Assembly (NCBI GenBank): GCA_004194705.1
Contig: SADC01000085.1
Coordinates: 1 to 64,000, forward strand
DNA from: Ditylenchus dipsaci
Lineage: Eukaryota; Nematoda; Chromadorea; Rhabditida; Anguinidae
Length of the DNA stretch: 64,000 nucleotides
Reading direction: 5' to 3'
Below the pieces are notes generated by a model. The model was not told the DNA's origin. It saw only the letters and a program-made list of their open reading frames with translations, and ran no database searches. This document shows, piece by piece, positions 13,301 through 24,440 of this stretch. The first letter of the stretch is position 1. Every line of letters starts with the position of its first letter. The position numbers and the translations under genes are program-made.

Positions 13301-16300
13301 AGGGACGCGAACTTTCCGGACAACCTAATAATTATATAATGCGCCATCAAAAAACTGAGGTACGAGGCGATTTAGGTATGTTTTTGTGCTGTTGACTATA
13401 TTTGGTCAAAATGTCCACCCATACAGTATGAGTCAGAGGCAAACACCATAATATAACTATAGAATTTAAGTATTTCTCACTTACCCATTTTAAGAGATAT
13501 AAACCATAAATTAGATTGATCGCCTTGGAAAGAGTTTCCGTACACCATTGATTCAACATCTTTTTGTGAGGTTTTAAGTCGAACTCCAGCTGAGTAAACG
13601 GCGCATGTTTATCCGCATTGCTAAGTTGAAGTTCCAATCTAGCAGATTGGGCTTTTAAAGTGACAGTTTTCTCGTCGAGGTTTCCTTCTTAAAACAACTA
13701 AATATACAAGTTTAAGATTTATCAAACCTACTTTCTCCTCTGCATTTTAGTTGTCCTAAAGTCAAGTTAGCATGTCCTTGAGGGTGGTTGGTCTTAGGTA
13801 AACTGATGAAATAGCCGAGTTTTCATTTAGTAGAGTTCCTTCATCAAACGTTATTGCAGAAGCAACATCACAATTGCAATAGTCTGTAATATGACTTCGG
13901 TATCGATAAATAAATGAATTGTTATTATAGCCTAGCCACTATATAACAACTCTCCTAACTTCGAAATACAGCTCAGTCTAACACTTTCTTATCTTGGTTT
14001 TAAAAGTATTTATCAGTTATGTTTTAAAAGACTGGTCATCCCAATCTACAGTTGGGTCAGACTTATATCGCTGAAAATTTGCCTGCCATATGACGAACTT
14101 TTTTAGAAGAACACGCCATTTGCAGTGTTGGAACCGCCCAGGGGCGGTCCAACTTTTGGGTCCAACCCGGTGCGTCGGTCGGTGGTGGAACGAAGGCAAA
14201 ATCGGGTGCTAGGGCAGGGTATGGAAAGCCCCGGAACTTCTTTATTTGTCTCTTTTCAAGAAGGCTTCAAAGCTTTAATTGGATTAATTAAAATTGCATT
14301 CAGGATCGCGTCGAACAAAAATGAAAAATTTAAAAAACCTCCGGCACTGCCCATGACCTGGCGCGCACGGCCCCAGGCCATAACGCGCAAACTGGCACAC
14401 TTGGGGCGTGGGGCGGTGCTGGGGTGAAAACTGCCTGCTTACATATCACTAGCCATTTGCCCAACCATAAAAAACTGACAAGTATTTTAACTTAACTGAT
14501 AATTTAACAAAAAAATCATAAATTCGCCATTCAAAAAAAACTCCATTCAAAGATACCCACACTTAATATGTTTTTTAACTTCAGGACCGGACTTTCATAA
14601 CACAACTGACAAAGAATTAAAAAATCGACAAAAGATAAAGGTCAAACTTCTCAGATATCGTTATATTGAGTCTTGACTGTAGTTTTTACCACTTTGTCAG
14701 CATATTGACTGCCATGAGCACAGCCTTCAGAGAAGTTTTGCAAGCGCAAGTATTGGGATATTTCCAATTTGACGAATATGGTAGTTTTCTGATGCAGATG
14801 TTATAAACCAAGTTGAATTCTGATGGAAGCTTAAATTTAAAAAATCACTATTACATTTTTTGTATTTTTTTACTTAAGCAGCTGATTAACTATTTCAGAA
14901 CCATTCTTACAGCTTAGCTGTTTCTTTTTCAAAAAAATAATTTGTAGATATCAAGTTTGCTGTTGCTAGTACAGCCTTATATACCGTATTCACTCTAATA
15001 ACTCCCCACGTGGATTTATTTTTCAACCTCTGAAAAATCTTGGAATGCTTAATCAAAATGCTCCTAACTCTGAAAAGCTAGTCAAAGAAACGAGGGGTGA
15101 GTAATATTAGAGGTTAAGGGATTAATAGAGTGATAATTAATAGAGATTAAAATGAGACAAAGCCTACTTTAATGGAGCATTATTACAGTAATATCGTATG
15201 TATTGTTCACATCGCTCACTTCTACTCATTAATTCTTGGATTTGAAGAGGTGAGAACAATCTCAAAGTTAACAGTAGTTAGTATTTAACAAAATTTAGGC
15301 TGACTTAATGTATAATTAACATATAATTAAATATTAAAAAAATATGATTTGATAGAAAACTCACTTGTAGGTCACAGGAAAGAATTTAGGTACTTTATCT
15401 TTACTTGATCTAACAACGGTTTGATTAGGGAAATTGTGGCCCACTATGGTCAAAATCTGCTGTAATCCATTGACTTTTTGTTTTCGGCACTCTACAAATG
15501 TCATTGGCAAAGTGCCTGAGCCATCCATATCCACCTGATAGACGCCAGAGTTGGCTTCATTGTGAAAAAGGAAAGCGTCTTCACATGTTCGAGCAAACAG
15601 AGCTTAAATAATAATAATAGTGAAAAAACGCTGTTTTAGAAGAAAAAAACTAACAAAATTGGCAAAATCTGCCAGCATATCCATGCTTACAAACACATGT
15701 AAAATTCGCGGAGTTTGAAATGCGAATACACTGCTTGTGGTTTTCACATTGAGTCTCTTCACTTGGTCGACAAAATACTTCAGTAGGCGGGCCTGTGAAT
15801 TTGGAAAGTTCTTTTTTTATTTATCTAGGCAAGCAACCCTTTCTAAATACTCAATCAATTTTCAATATTCCTCAGCTAGTTTTTTGAGTAATTTATTTTA
15901 AATTTTATCCGAAATCATTTTTTCAACATATTTTTAGTAATTTAATACGCTAAAAACCACAAAAAGTTATTTTCTGACATCTTGAAAAGACGTTTTGCTG
16001 GCGGTTTGCTTTACGTGACAACTAGGGGTTTTCTTTGAATAATCTGCTAATATTTGTCCAAAATTATCATTAAAAATATTAATACTAAGCGCACACCCTT
16101 AGTAACTTGGCCTGAACTGTTGCTCGATAAAGGAATGACAGAATTATTGTTAGATGTTACACTTATTATCTTAGCGCCAAGTTCTTTTGTAGTCGCTTGC
16201 TAAATATTTATTTATATAACTCAAAAAATTACGAAAACCTCTTGCTGTTCTACTACATCTTCTGTGTCATTTTTCATCTGCGTTTGAAGTTATTTGCAAA

Positions 16301-18928
16301 CTCTGAAGAGCTCTCTAGATCAAATATTTTCTCCCATATTTTCTCCTCAGACTTATTAGCACAAGGAGAAGTTTTGTAGCTAGAAATAATTTCTGGTATT
16401 TCTTTAGTGCCTTGTGAATAATCTCCGAAGTTTAGCACTTTAACACAGCCAATGATTGAAGTAAAGGAGTCTAAATTGTTTTTAATATTTAAAGGAATTA
16501 GCAAAAATACCGTTAAAAGCTCCTAAGAAAAGCTTCATATCTAGATCATGTTGTTCTTCAGTTTTGAACAAGTTGCCAGCAATAATGTAAATGTTGTCAT
16601 TCAAAGTGATAGCTGATTCTTCAGCATCTATGGATAACTCAATAGAATGCAGGTGGCCATCATTAGTTCCTTAAAACATTGATTTTTCGCGGGTACAACA
16701 AAGATTTCCAGCATGTTTATTTGAAATTTTTACATTTAAAAGTATTATCGTTAATCTACATATAGTATTTTTATAGATTTCACCGTAATCAACTTTTAAC
16801 CCAGTTCCCATTTATAAATCTCTTTGTTCTCAACGTTTCTGAGAGTAAACCAGGGCGTAGACTTCAGGAAATTTATCAGAATCGACATGTGATGCTTAAG
16901 TTTTTGAGCTTTGCCAAAAAAGTTGAAAAAGCCAGGCATGCTCAAGAGGGTCTTCAAACTTCAGAGCTCAAAATATTTCAAAATTAATGTTTTAGGCGCA
17001 AAATGGCGCCTCTTTGGCTTGTGAATTAATATTTATTGAAATTTCAAAATATGATAGAGGCGCCAATAGGCGCTTGTTGTCCCTAGTTTTCTAATCACCC
17101 TTCTTTCCTGAAATGGTTTTCCTGAAATTTTTCATTTCTTATTTCCATTTATTCGACAATTGATTTTGTTTTTTGTTAAAATTCATTTTTGGCTGCTCGA
17201 ATTGCTTTTAGCTTTATGTTGCTTGCCAGACTCCACCTTTTAGACTTCTTGGTCCTTATACAATCTACAGTCTTCATAAGAACTCCATTTTTTGTTGACT
17301 TATTGGCGTCCATACTGATTCAAAATCAATCTTTCATTCAAATCAGAGCAATGCTTACACCTAAATGCAAAAACAAAAGAAAGAATAATAACACTTATAC
17401 ATCGAACAGAACTTTCGCCTTGACCGCCTTATCTTTCACAACTTGGTCATGCAGTTCGGCTAAGTAGTTGTCATTATTGACCATAATCATTATAGTAAGC
17501 ATGACTAATTATAGTTTCGGCCTAACACAGATACAGTCGACTCTGAATATCAGATCAGAAAAAGGTTGCATGTATCGTGAGCCGCTTTGCATCGACTGAC
17601 TTCCTTTGCCGGTATCATTTCGAGGGTCGCGTTATTTCCAAAGTCGAGTTATATCGGCGTCAATTTATATCAAAAGTTGACTGTGCAATTCGACTAGTTG
17701 ACACCCACAACTCATGCTGTTGAACGTTTAGACATTTGTCTACATTAATTCTAGAAACGTTCAGTGATTATCAATGAAAATGCAAACGCCTTTATAAAAT
17801 TAAATTTTGAAAAAAATTATATTTTGTTCATTCTCATTCACAGTGAGAATCTCACTGAGCTCACTTACTCTCACTTACTGTTTCTTTTTCATTCTCATTC
17901 TCACTGCCCCGGAATTTTCACCCTCATTCTCATCCTCAGTGTCCCAAAATATTTTCATTCTCACTCACTGACCAAAAATCAGAGTGAGTGCAAACGCTGC
18001 TTAGGGCCCATTTGGTAACTTTTCAAAATTTGGGGGTGGGGGAGTAAATGGGACAAGTAGCGATTCAAACATACGAAACTCGTGGACGTAGATGCGTATG
18101 TTCTTTTGAATAAGGGATATACCGTTTACACGATCAATTTCCAACTAAGGCGGTAATAGTCATATTCAAAAAAGAATTTTTTGTAAATACAAATTCGTGA
18201 TTTTTTAAAGGGGGATGAGTAATTAAAAACACAGTCCCAGTATATCAGGTTGGGTTACTCAGTGGTAAAGTGCAGAAGTTAATCGTCGGTTCGGTTCCTA
18301 TATGAGTCATCTTTTTTTACAAAATGACAAAATTTGTATTTCGAAATTATTATTTTGAATATTACTGGTCCCCCCATCTTCTCCAATTTCGAAATTTACC
18401 ATTTTACCATTAATTTACCATACCATCACACCACTCTTATATTTTTCAAAAATTCACTCTTTATAGATGTTAGGGCCTGTTCTATTAACGTGTTGTTGCT
18501 GCTACCAAACAGTTGAAGTTGGAGAATGCCTTCAGAAAACTTTGCGTCCAGCTTAAAAATTTTGTAAATTTCGTTTACTTGAACAAAACTTAGAACTTAC
18601 AACAAAAAATGTATGTTTAAACGGACTTTCAGCAACTATTGTAAAAAGAGTTCCCTGTTTGCTGGCAGTTTGATAATCTAGTTCCAAGTGAAATTGATGC
18701 AGCGGATAATCCTTGACAAGCAGACCTGTGTAAACAAAAAAAAAATCGTAAGCAATCTTCTTTTTTGTTACCTTGCAGAATCCATGGCCACTTATGGAAA
18801 AGCTCTATTGTGGAATCGGGTGCATCTAAATGTCTGGCGAATGAACTATTTTCTCCTTCATTTTTGTGTGGGTTTATGGCTTCAAGCCTTAGTAATAGGA
18901 ACCAAAAAATGTAGTGAAAAGATCGCAT
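6829..18928 (-). CDS. Caspr/neurexin IV-like adhesion receptor (NLR-1-like), multi-exon
   Basis: A type I membrane receptor spread over about 24 exons. The first Met (18926-18928) starts a signal peptide (MRSFHYIFWFLLLRLEA). In order follow laminin G-like sequence (18.7-16.3 kb), EGF 1 (15655-15792), a fibrinogen-like segment (15365-15602 with GVYQVDMDGSGTLP, and 13732-13883 ending LTLGQLKCRGE), LG (13684-12238, GFTGCVRNFRVNN), EGF 2 (CREHSCEQDSQC), LG (12161-11061), EGF 3 (10625-10400, VCHNGGHC), LG (to 9724, YKGCMS), a linker (9060-8738), the membrane exon (about 8293-8512, WWMWLIVLLVVWLMLMILL, then Cys and Lys/Arg) and an acidic tail (7174-7358, 6971-7082, 6829-6916) ending DKKPQSGSP. LG plus EGF around a fibrinogen-like segment is the neurexin IV/Caspr signature. 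Introns as short as 43-55 nt occur. A discoidin domain was not found. Seven single-base shifts are reported separately. Exons between 17.2 and 18.5 kb are the least certain. Confidence 0.85.
7411..7557. mobile_element. Palindromic element with tRNA-like arms (intronic)
   Basis: Inverted arms of about 50 bp run AGTAAAAGT(C/G)AAG, then AAAAAATGT, and include a T-arm-like module (AGTCGGAATCGAACC left, AGTGGGAGTCGAGCC as reverse complement right). The minus strand reads GGGTTCGATTCCGAC, an excellent B box. The core has a second hairpin (TTACCGGCTTC with GAAGCTGGTGAA). The 3' half resembles the tRNA-like sequence at 47741-47811. Confidence 0.7.
9150..9272. mobile_element. Short MITE with ACAAGGGA ends
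   Basis: Left end ACAAGGGAGCATATGG and right end ATATATGTTCCCTTGT are imperfect inverted repeats about 120 bp apart, in an intron of the Caspr-like gene. No coding frame. Confidence 0.55.
14120..14430. other. GC-rich island inside an intron
   Basis: Base composition changes abruptly from AT-rich to GC-rich (GGAACCGCCCAGGGGCGG, GGCGCGCACGGCCCCAGG). The open frame across it has no recognised domain. The start and end share GGGGCGGT-like words in inverted orientation, so an inserted element is likely. Confidence 0.4.
14984..15120. mobile_element. MITE, CCGTATT-type ends (degenerate right end)
   Basis: The left end TACCGTATTCACTCTAATAA and the right region GAGTAATATTAGAGG pair imperfectly. Member of the CCGTATTTCC family, inserted in the large intron between the two fibrinogen-like exons. 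Confidence 0.6.
17534..17683. mobile_element. MITE with CAGTCGAC ends (pogo/Tigger-like), TA target
   Basis: Left TA then CAGTCGACTCTGAATATC; right GTTATATCGGCG and then AAAGTTGACTG. Ends of the form TA-CAGTCRAM are typical of pogo/Tigger MITEs in the Tc1/mariner group. The right flank reads TG, not TA. Confidence 0.55.
17860..18000. repeat. Low-complexity TCTCATTC/CTCACT tract
   Basis: Irregular repetition of ATTCTCA, CTCACT and similar words over about 140 bp. Confidence 0.5.
18248..18303 (+). other. tRNA-like sequence (A box and B box)
   Basis: The plus strand reads TTACTCAGTGGTAAAGTGC (A box/D-arm-like), then about 12 nt later GTCGGTTCGGTTCC (B box/T-arm-like). At about 56 nt it is too short for a full cloverleaf, so it is a tRNA-derived fragment. 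It lies in an intron of the Caspr-like gene, on the opposite strand. Confidence 0.5.
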
Positions 18929-18971
18929 ACAGATCAGTTTGTGCCAAGCTAAAAGTGTCTGATTTAAAATA

Positions 18972-19039
18972 CAGTCAAAGCCTTACATAAGGACACATTT
19001 TAGCCGGTCCCTTGAGTTTCATCATATAAAGTTCGACTG
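18972..19039. mobile_element. Mini-MITE with CAGTCAAAG ends, TA target
   Basis: A 68-bp element, TA-CAGTCAAAGCCTTACA to AAGTTCGACTG-TA. It sits about 44 nt upstream of the start codon of the Caspr-like gene, so it lies in its promoter or 5' leader. Confidence 0.6.
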
Positions 19040-20020
19040 TACAAACAAAGTACTAAATATATAGTTTGTTGTTTGACATCTCTAAGGGTTTTAAGTACTC
19101 CAAATTTTGTTAATCACAAATAGATCCCCATGAATGACACTCCGTATAATCACTTTAACCCTACAGTTGACTACCGATTATTCGATATCCTACTTAATGA
19201 ACCATTCTCAATATGTCGACACACAAAAAAGAGGTCCCAAAGTAAAAAATTTCGTATGGAAGGAAATAAATCGACCACTGCTTATTTGGAACCTCGTCGA
19301 GGATTGACTGCATAATTAAAAAATAGTAAGTTATCCGGAAAGATCGTGGGGTTTTTTTGAAAAGAACTTTTTATGGCATTATATTTTTAAAAATATAATA
19401 TGCCCATTTCCCAAAAGTTGACTACTTTTTTGTAGCTAACAAGTAAGTACTTACATGATATAACTTGTAAGGCCTTTAGCTACAAGATGAGTGATCAAAT
19501 TTAAAAAAATATTCCCAGAAATTCCTAAAAAACACAATATCAAAAAAAATTGAAACGCACGACTTTCCGGACGAACGGAATACTTTCTAATGGGAAACTT
19601 TGAAATTACAAAAAACATATTAGGACCGCAGAATAACATCCAAACAGCTCAAGAAAAATAATAAGACAAAAAAGTAAACAAAGTAGACTAGCAAACATTT
19701 TTGATCAGCTTGCAGTCGAGCAAGAAGTTCTTTCTAAATTTTATTTGCACGGCCAAGAAAATTTGTTAGCTGGTGCTATCTATGTATGTATCATCACCTT
19801 TACCCTGGTGCAAGCCCCTCTCTCTACCTTCTATATAAACAAAGTCATTAAGAGGTGGTTGGTAGTAGTCGTAGTAATGTAGTGGTAGTGCATGCCTCTG
19901 TTTGGTGATAAGCCTTTGCTGAGAGTTATAAAAATAGTTTTTAAATCTGTTAATAGTTTTGTCAAAACGAAATGTTACAAAATGTTCTTCTTAAACCTTT
20001 TTCTTAAATTATTTAAGTTG

Positions 20021-20181
20021 CCGTATTTCTATTGATAGTAGGGCCCCTCTAATAGAAGGCCAACCTCAACTTTCAGGGTCTGTTTCTCGGAGCAGAGCCA
20101 ATTTTTCGGAAGGTCGTCCCAAAATTTTCAGATTTTAGGAGGTTTGAAAAGGAGGTGTGGCCACTATTAGAGGAAATACAT
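20021..20181. mobile_element. MITE, CCGTATTTC-type ends
   Basis: Left CCGTATTTCTATTGATAG and right CTATTAGAGGAAATACAT pair as inverted repeats around GGGCCCCTCTAATAGAAGG. Non-coding, between the Caspr-like gene and the hAT element. Confidence 0.65.
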
Positions 20182-20389
20182 TATGCTTTTTGTTGAAATC
20201 AAGCATTATCTACCATATTTTATATATTGCTGACAAACTCTGGTTCTATTGCACAATGGAGTGCTTTTCTGGCCTTGGTCCCTTGTTGGTTTTTTTTAAT
20301 TATTTGGCAAACAGTATAAATAAATACTTTTTGTCTCTACAAAAAAAACCTCGAGTTTGCACTTTTACGGTTTTGACCAGTGATGTATA

Positions 20390-20620
20390 ATTCTCCGGCT
20401 CTGGCTCTTGCTCTGGCTCCTGGGATTTTTTTTAAATGGAGAGCTTAAAGGCGGAGCATATGCCAGAGCCGGAGCATATTTTTCGAATGAAAAGCTCACT
20501 GCCAGATTTAGAGCAAATCCAAATTTTATATACATTTTACATATGCGTATAACAAATATATAAGTATAATTCTGTAGCTCCGACTTTTCTCTTGCTCCGA
20601 GCAGGAGCCGGAACAAATTT
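20390..20620. repeat. Degenerate GGCTCTGGCTC/GGAGC repeat region
   Basis: CTCCGGCTCTGGCTCTTGCT at the left, AGCATATGCCAGAGCCGG in the middle and CTCCGAGCAGGAGCCGG at the right repeat one word in both orientations. A related GGAGTNGGAGT stretch occurs at 42.42-42.46 kb. No gene. Confidence 0.5.
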
Positions 20621-21028
20621 TTAATAAAGTAATTAATCATTTGTAATAATTTATGTGAGGAGGACAAAATAAAGCGTTTCTTTTCATTTGATTTTCATTT
20701 GTAATGTATCGAAATTAAACACAAGAAGAAATTTATTCAGCAACTGACTTGCGATATTGTAATTTCAAACAATTTTTTGATGAAAAAATATATAAATAAG
20801 TATAAAATAAGTTCAAAGTTGAAGTAACTGCTTAGTAGACTTCCAAAAGCACTGAAATTATATTGATAAGTTAATATCAGATCAAGTATTTTTATTTCAC
20901 ATTTTAGTTTTTTAAGCTAATATTATCAACTAATAATAGTTTTATGGGAACTATTGCACTTTGTAACGCCCCCTTTCCCAAAGGTTTTCCTAAAATTTTA
21001 TAAGGGTTGAATTTGTTGCAGTACATTG

Positions 21029-21036
21029 GTTATTAT
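21029..21036. repeat. hAT target-site duplication, left copy
   Basis: GTTATTAT lies immediately left of the hAT element and is repeated exactly at 22107-22114. Confidence 0.9.
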
Positions 21037-22106
21037 TAGTGCTGTAGATTTGCTCAAATCCAATACCCCAATACAATATTTTTGACCATTTTCGAACCCA
21101 ATACCAATACCCAATATTTCAAAACGGACCCACCCAATACCCCAATGCAATATTTTAGGCCATTTCAAAACCCAATCCCAATACCCAATATTATGACGGA
21201 TCCTAATATATGGGCCCAATACCCAATTATTTTCAAAAAGCGATGACTCTACAACATTCATTTACAGTTAACACAAACAGTAGTATTCTAATAGACAAAT
21301 TTTACAACGGAAGATTTTTGTTTAAAAAAATCAGGCGCTCTGCTGTTTCTGGATCCAAGCTTGATCTTCTATAATCGTAGACGTCCCGAGCCACGGAGAA
21401 AAGCTGTTCACTGGGTTGACTTGTTGCTGGTGCAGATAGGAAACGGCGTGCCAGTTCTGCCAAAATCGGATAGACCTTGTCGGATTCCTAAAGGTGAAAA
21501 AAATCAATAGGAACACTTCCGTCTTTGAACCGACCTTCCAAAAATGAAGAGGATCATTTTCTGGGTCGATGTATCTTTGCTTCTTGTATGCCATCATCTC
21601 AACCATTGCACTGCTAACCTGCTCCTCTGTTTGTCTCTCATCGCTGAACATGTGGCTATGACGACCAAAGAATAATTGCTCTGTTGACCACTTGCTGGCA
21701 TTCATTGCACCGGACATCGGTCTGCGACAGTTTTAAGAATAGCAATTGATCGCCTTCTTCGCGTTCAATCTCAATCTTCCAAAGTAAGCTTATTTTCTAA
21801 AACAAAAAGCGTAGACCGATAGAAAGCGACAGAACAAAACAAAAGCTAATTGAAATTGTGAGTGATAAGTATGTTCTGCTTCCTCTAATCGCGCAAGAAC
21901 AAATATTGTTTAAAAAAGTGAACTACAAATAGTCACAACTTACTGTTGAAGACCCAATACCAGTAGCCAATATTTTTCACAAACCCAATCCCAATACCCA
22001 ATATTTCAATAAGTACACCCAATATCCCAATACAATATTTTTGACCTAAATCAGACCCAATACACCCAATACCCAATACCAATATATTGGGCTGTCATCA
22101 GCACTA
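21037..22106 (-). mobile_element. hAT-superfamily transposon, internally deleted
   Basis: A 1,070-bp element with an exact 8-bp target duplication (GTTATTAT), 8-bp terminal inverted repeats TAGTGCTG/CAGCACTA and dense subterminal arrays of CCAATACCC and CCAATATT at both ends (21060-21215, 21945-22090). The core holds the C-terminal end of a hAT transposase on the minus strand. The exact duplication suggests a fairly recent insertion. The catalytic part of the transposase is missing, so movement would need a full-length copy elsewhere. Confidence 0.93.
21302..21717 (-). pseudogene. hAT transposase, C-terminal dimerisation region only
   Basis: Two exons, 21535-21717 and 21302-21487, join across a 47-nt GT-AG intron (TGGAAG then GTCGGT; CTTTAG then GAATCC). 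The joined protein runs YIDPENDPLHFWK, then [40 protein letters not shown] and [12 protein letters not shown] before the stop. This matches the hAT C-terminal dimerisation domain: W, the PATS block, S-E-x-L-F-S and R-R-x-x-L. Only about 120 residues are present against roughly 500-700 in full transposases. The zinc-finger and most of the RNase H-like catalytic region are absent. It fills the middle of the element at 21037-22106. Confidence 0.88.
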
Positions 22107-22114
22107 GTTATTAT
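22107..22114. repeat. hAT target-site duplication, right copy
   Basis: GTTATTAT directly after the right terminus CAGCACTA, identical to 21029-21036. Confidence 0.9.
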
Positions 22115-22211
22115 GGTTGAGGAAGGCATAATAAAGTTATTCTGGTATGAATTTTGCATTTTTTGTAAAAAATTTGAGTTTTTGCGGGGTTATCAACAGC
22201 AATAGTTCACA

Positions 22212-24440
22212 TTAATGAGTTAATCTAGCTTTTAAAAAACTACCTTTTTCTTGATCTTTTTCCAGAGGATATTTAAAAGTTTCCTGGCATGCTTTGTCGG
22301 CCAAACAACGTTCAATGGTCAAATACACACAGCAGCCAGATGTTATCAGACTTAAGAAAGCACAAAACAGAAGTGGACCACTGTGATCAGGTTCATTCCA
22401 GCCAAATACCTCCTCCACCGTTCTAGAGTAGTACTGTGTGCGACCAAGAGCCAAATACAGGTTATAGGTGAAGATTGAACCAAAACAAGCGCTCCAAACG
22501 TACTAAAATTTATAGAAACTATTTAGCTAGATACGAAAATATTTAACCTACATTGAAAATGTTATAAAGGAGGAAAAAGTGACGCTTCTGACATACTATG
22601 CCGAAAATGGCAAAGATGGGTGTTATCCCAAACAAGACAGCAATCAAGACAAAAAAAGCCACTGTGAAAATAGATACACCACCTTCAAACTCTTTGCGGC
22701 CAACCATATAACAAAAAGCTATTATAAACAGCAACTCATAAATTGCATAGATAATGGTAAATGCCTAAATAGTTTAAAAAATTTGTCGGATTTTCTTAAT
22801 TTTTTTTTGGTAGAGAATTAAATTTCACCGCTTCTAGCTGAAAAGTCTTCGCTTTTGCTGAAATCTCTCAAGTTAATAAAATTTAATCTCAATACCCTAA
22901 AATTTCTCTGCTTTTTCTTTTCGTGAAGCCTCTTATTATACTAAAAAAATTTTCCTAAGTCCAAACCCGTTAAGATCTGGTTGAAATACAGGGTGGGGCA
23001 ACATAAACGCACCATCAAATTTGACCACAAATTTTTTATTTTTCAAGATATTTAGGTATCTTCTTTTTTTTTTTTTTTGTTTAAGAGCTGAATGAATCGG
23101 AAAGCGAATGACACTAAACTTCTTTATTTGTGTTGCTGTGATCTTTGTTAAAAACGTGTTTGACCAAAGAGTTAATTTTTCTTCTTTTAGCCATGGTTCA
23201 TACAGCTCCAGAGAATGCAAATTGCGTCGAATGGTTCATCAAGGAGGGCAAAAGCGTGTCAGCACCTTAGCATTTCTCTCGAGTTCTCTTCTTTAACGAA
23301 CGCCAAATTCTGACACGCTTTGCCCTCCTCGATGAACCATTCGACGCAATTTGCATTCTCTGGAGCTGTATAAACCATGGCTAAAAAAAGAAAAATTAAC
23401 TTTTTGGTCAAACACTTTTTTAACAAAGATCACAGCCACACAAATAAAGAAGTTTGGTGTCATTTGCTATCCAATTCATTCAGCTTTTAAATAGAAAAAA
23501 AAGATCTTGTAAATATCTAGAAAAATAAAAAATTTGTGGCCAAAATTTGGTGGTGCGTTTATGTCGCCCCATCCTGTAGTTTTCACTCGTTCGAGTATCC
23601 ATTAAAGTAGGTAAGTCGTGGAAGTTTCTGTCTGATACACTCAAAGTAGCAATATCTCAACGCATGAAAACTAATTTGATCAGATCTCAAGGTATTCGGA
23701 TTCAAGAATACATTTTAGTATAGGGGGTTACTTTCCGAAAAGCAAAAGCGGTGATATTTTAGACAAAATTTGAAAAAGCGGAGATATTTCAGCAAAAAAA
23801 CGGAGAATTTTAAGGTAGAAGCGGAGAGATTTATGATTTATCCTTTTAAGTCACCCTGATTATTTTTTCAGTAATCCATTGATTCATTCTAATGGTTTTT
23901 TGCTAGCTTTCTTTTTTTCACGGTAGCTTTTGACACAGCAGCATGCTCAAAGTCCACATTCATCACAAACGGTCGATTTTTCGAGCCTAATCCCCGCCCC
24001 AAATCCAGTCTTTCACGTTGCTGAGAATGGATGTGAACTACCTCATTATTGTTTTTTGACTCATAAGCGATTTACTGACTACAACCTCGACCGCTTATTG
24101 AAAAATGAAAAAGTTGGAAAGGTCTACAATGCCTTAGATGAGCTCTTCACTCTTTTGTGGTGTGAAAGACTAGATTCAGGCAAGAACGACAAGCAAGGTT
24201 TTTAAACCTATAGGATCCACCGATTGAGGTGATAGATGTGGGCAATTTATCCCTGAGTAGAAAGTCGGGTGAACCAAAAATGCTTTGGTTACCCAATATT
24301 TAAGAATATGAAATTACTCCTGATAACATAAAAATAGGGATTATTAAAAATTAGAAATTAAGTCATACCCTGTATTTATAATCACATATTGAGCGAATAT
24401 TGGGTTTAGCCTGCTCCATGGGTTTGAATTTGATTTCCAT
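22212..24440 (-). CDS. Four-pass membrane protein, tandem copy 1
   Basis: Three exons. Exon 1 (24369-24440) starts MEIKFKPMEQ and ends CDYKYR at a GTATGA donor. Exon 2 (22552-22764) carries two hydrophobic segments, near IYAIYELLFIIAFCYMV and FFVLIAVLFGITPIFAIFG, and ends KRHFFLLYNIFN before GTAGGT. Exon 3 (22212-22502) carries two more, near FGSIFTYNLYLAL and LLFCAFLSLITSGCCVYL, then a charged tail ending KARLTH. Exon boundaries and the YKYR/YQYR, LYNIFN/IYYIIN and LxFCAxxSxxTS motifs are shared with the copies at 25.6-26.6 and 28.5-29.4 kb. About 190 residues with both ends probably cytoplasmic. The layout resembles MARVEL/tetraspan proteins, but I cannot name a family. Intron 1 (1.6 kb) holds a palindromic mariner-like MITE. 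Confidence 0.75.
22989..23576. mobile_element. Palindromic mariner-like MITE (588 bp), TA target
   Basis: TA-flanked, with termini CAGGGTGGGGCAACATAAAC and GTTTATGTCGCCCCATCCTG. The arms are near-complete reverse complements (about 290 bp each), meeting around 23280 at a short loop. TA with CAGGGTG ends points to the Tc1/mariner group. It lies in intron 1 of tandem copy 1, so its transcript would form a long hairpin in the pre-mRNA. Confidence 0.85.
23930..24205 (+). CDS. Unrecognised 91-residue open frame (tentative)
   Basis: An uninterrupted plus-strand frame with balanced, non-repetitive composition: PAPNPVFHVAENGCELPHYC, then THKRFTDYNLDRLLKNEKV and LDELFTLLWCERLDSGKND, ending at TAA. 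It resembles real protein more than most open frames here. It lies on the opposite strand inside intron 1 of the four-pass copy 1 gene. No domain is recognised. It could be a relic of a transposase or a captured exon. Confidence 0.3.
   Translation: MTQQHAQSPHSSQTVDFSSLIPAPNPVFHVAENGCELPHYCFLTHKRFTDYNLDRLLKNEKVGKVYNALDELFTLLWCERLDSGKNDKQGF

Noticed and set aside
22989..23576. CRISPR-like or regulatory hairpin array
   Set aside because: A single long palindrome with TA duplication and mariner-type ends, no spaced direct repeats.
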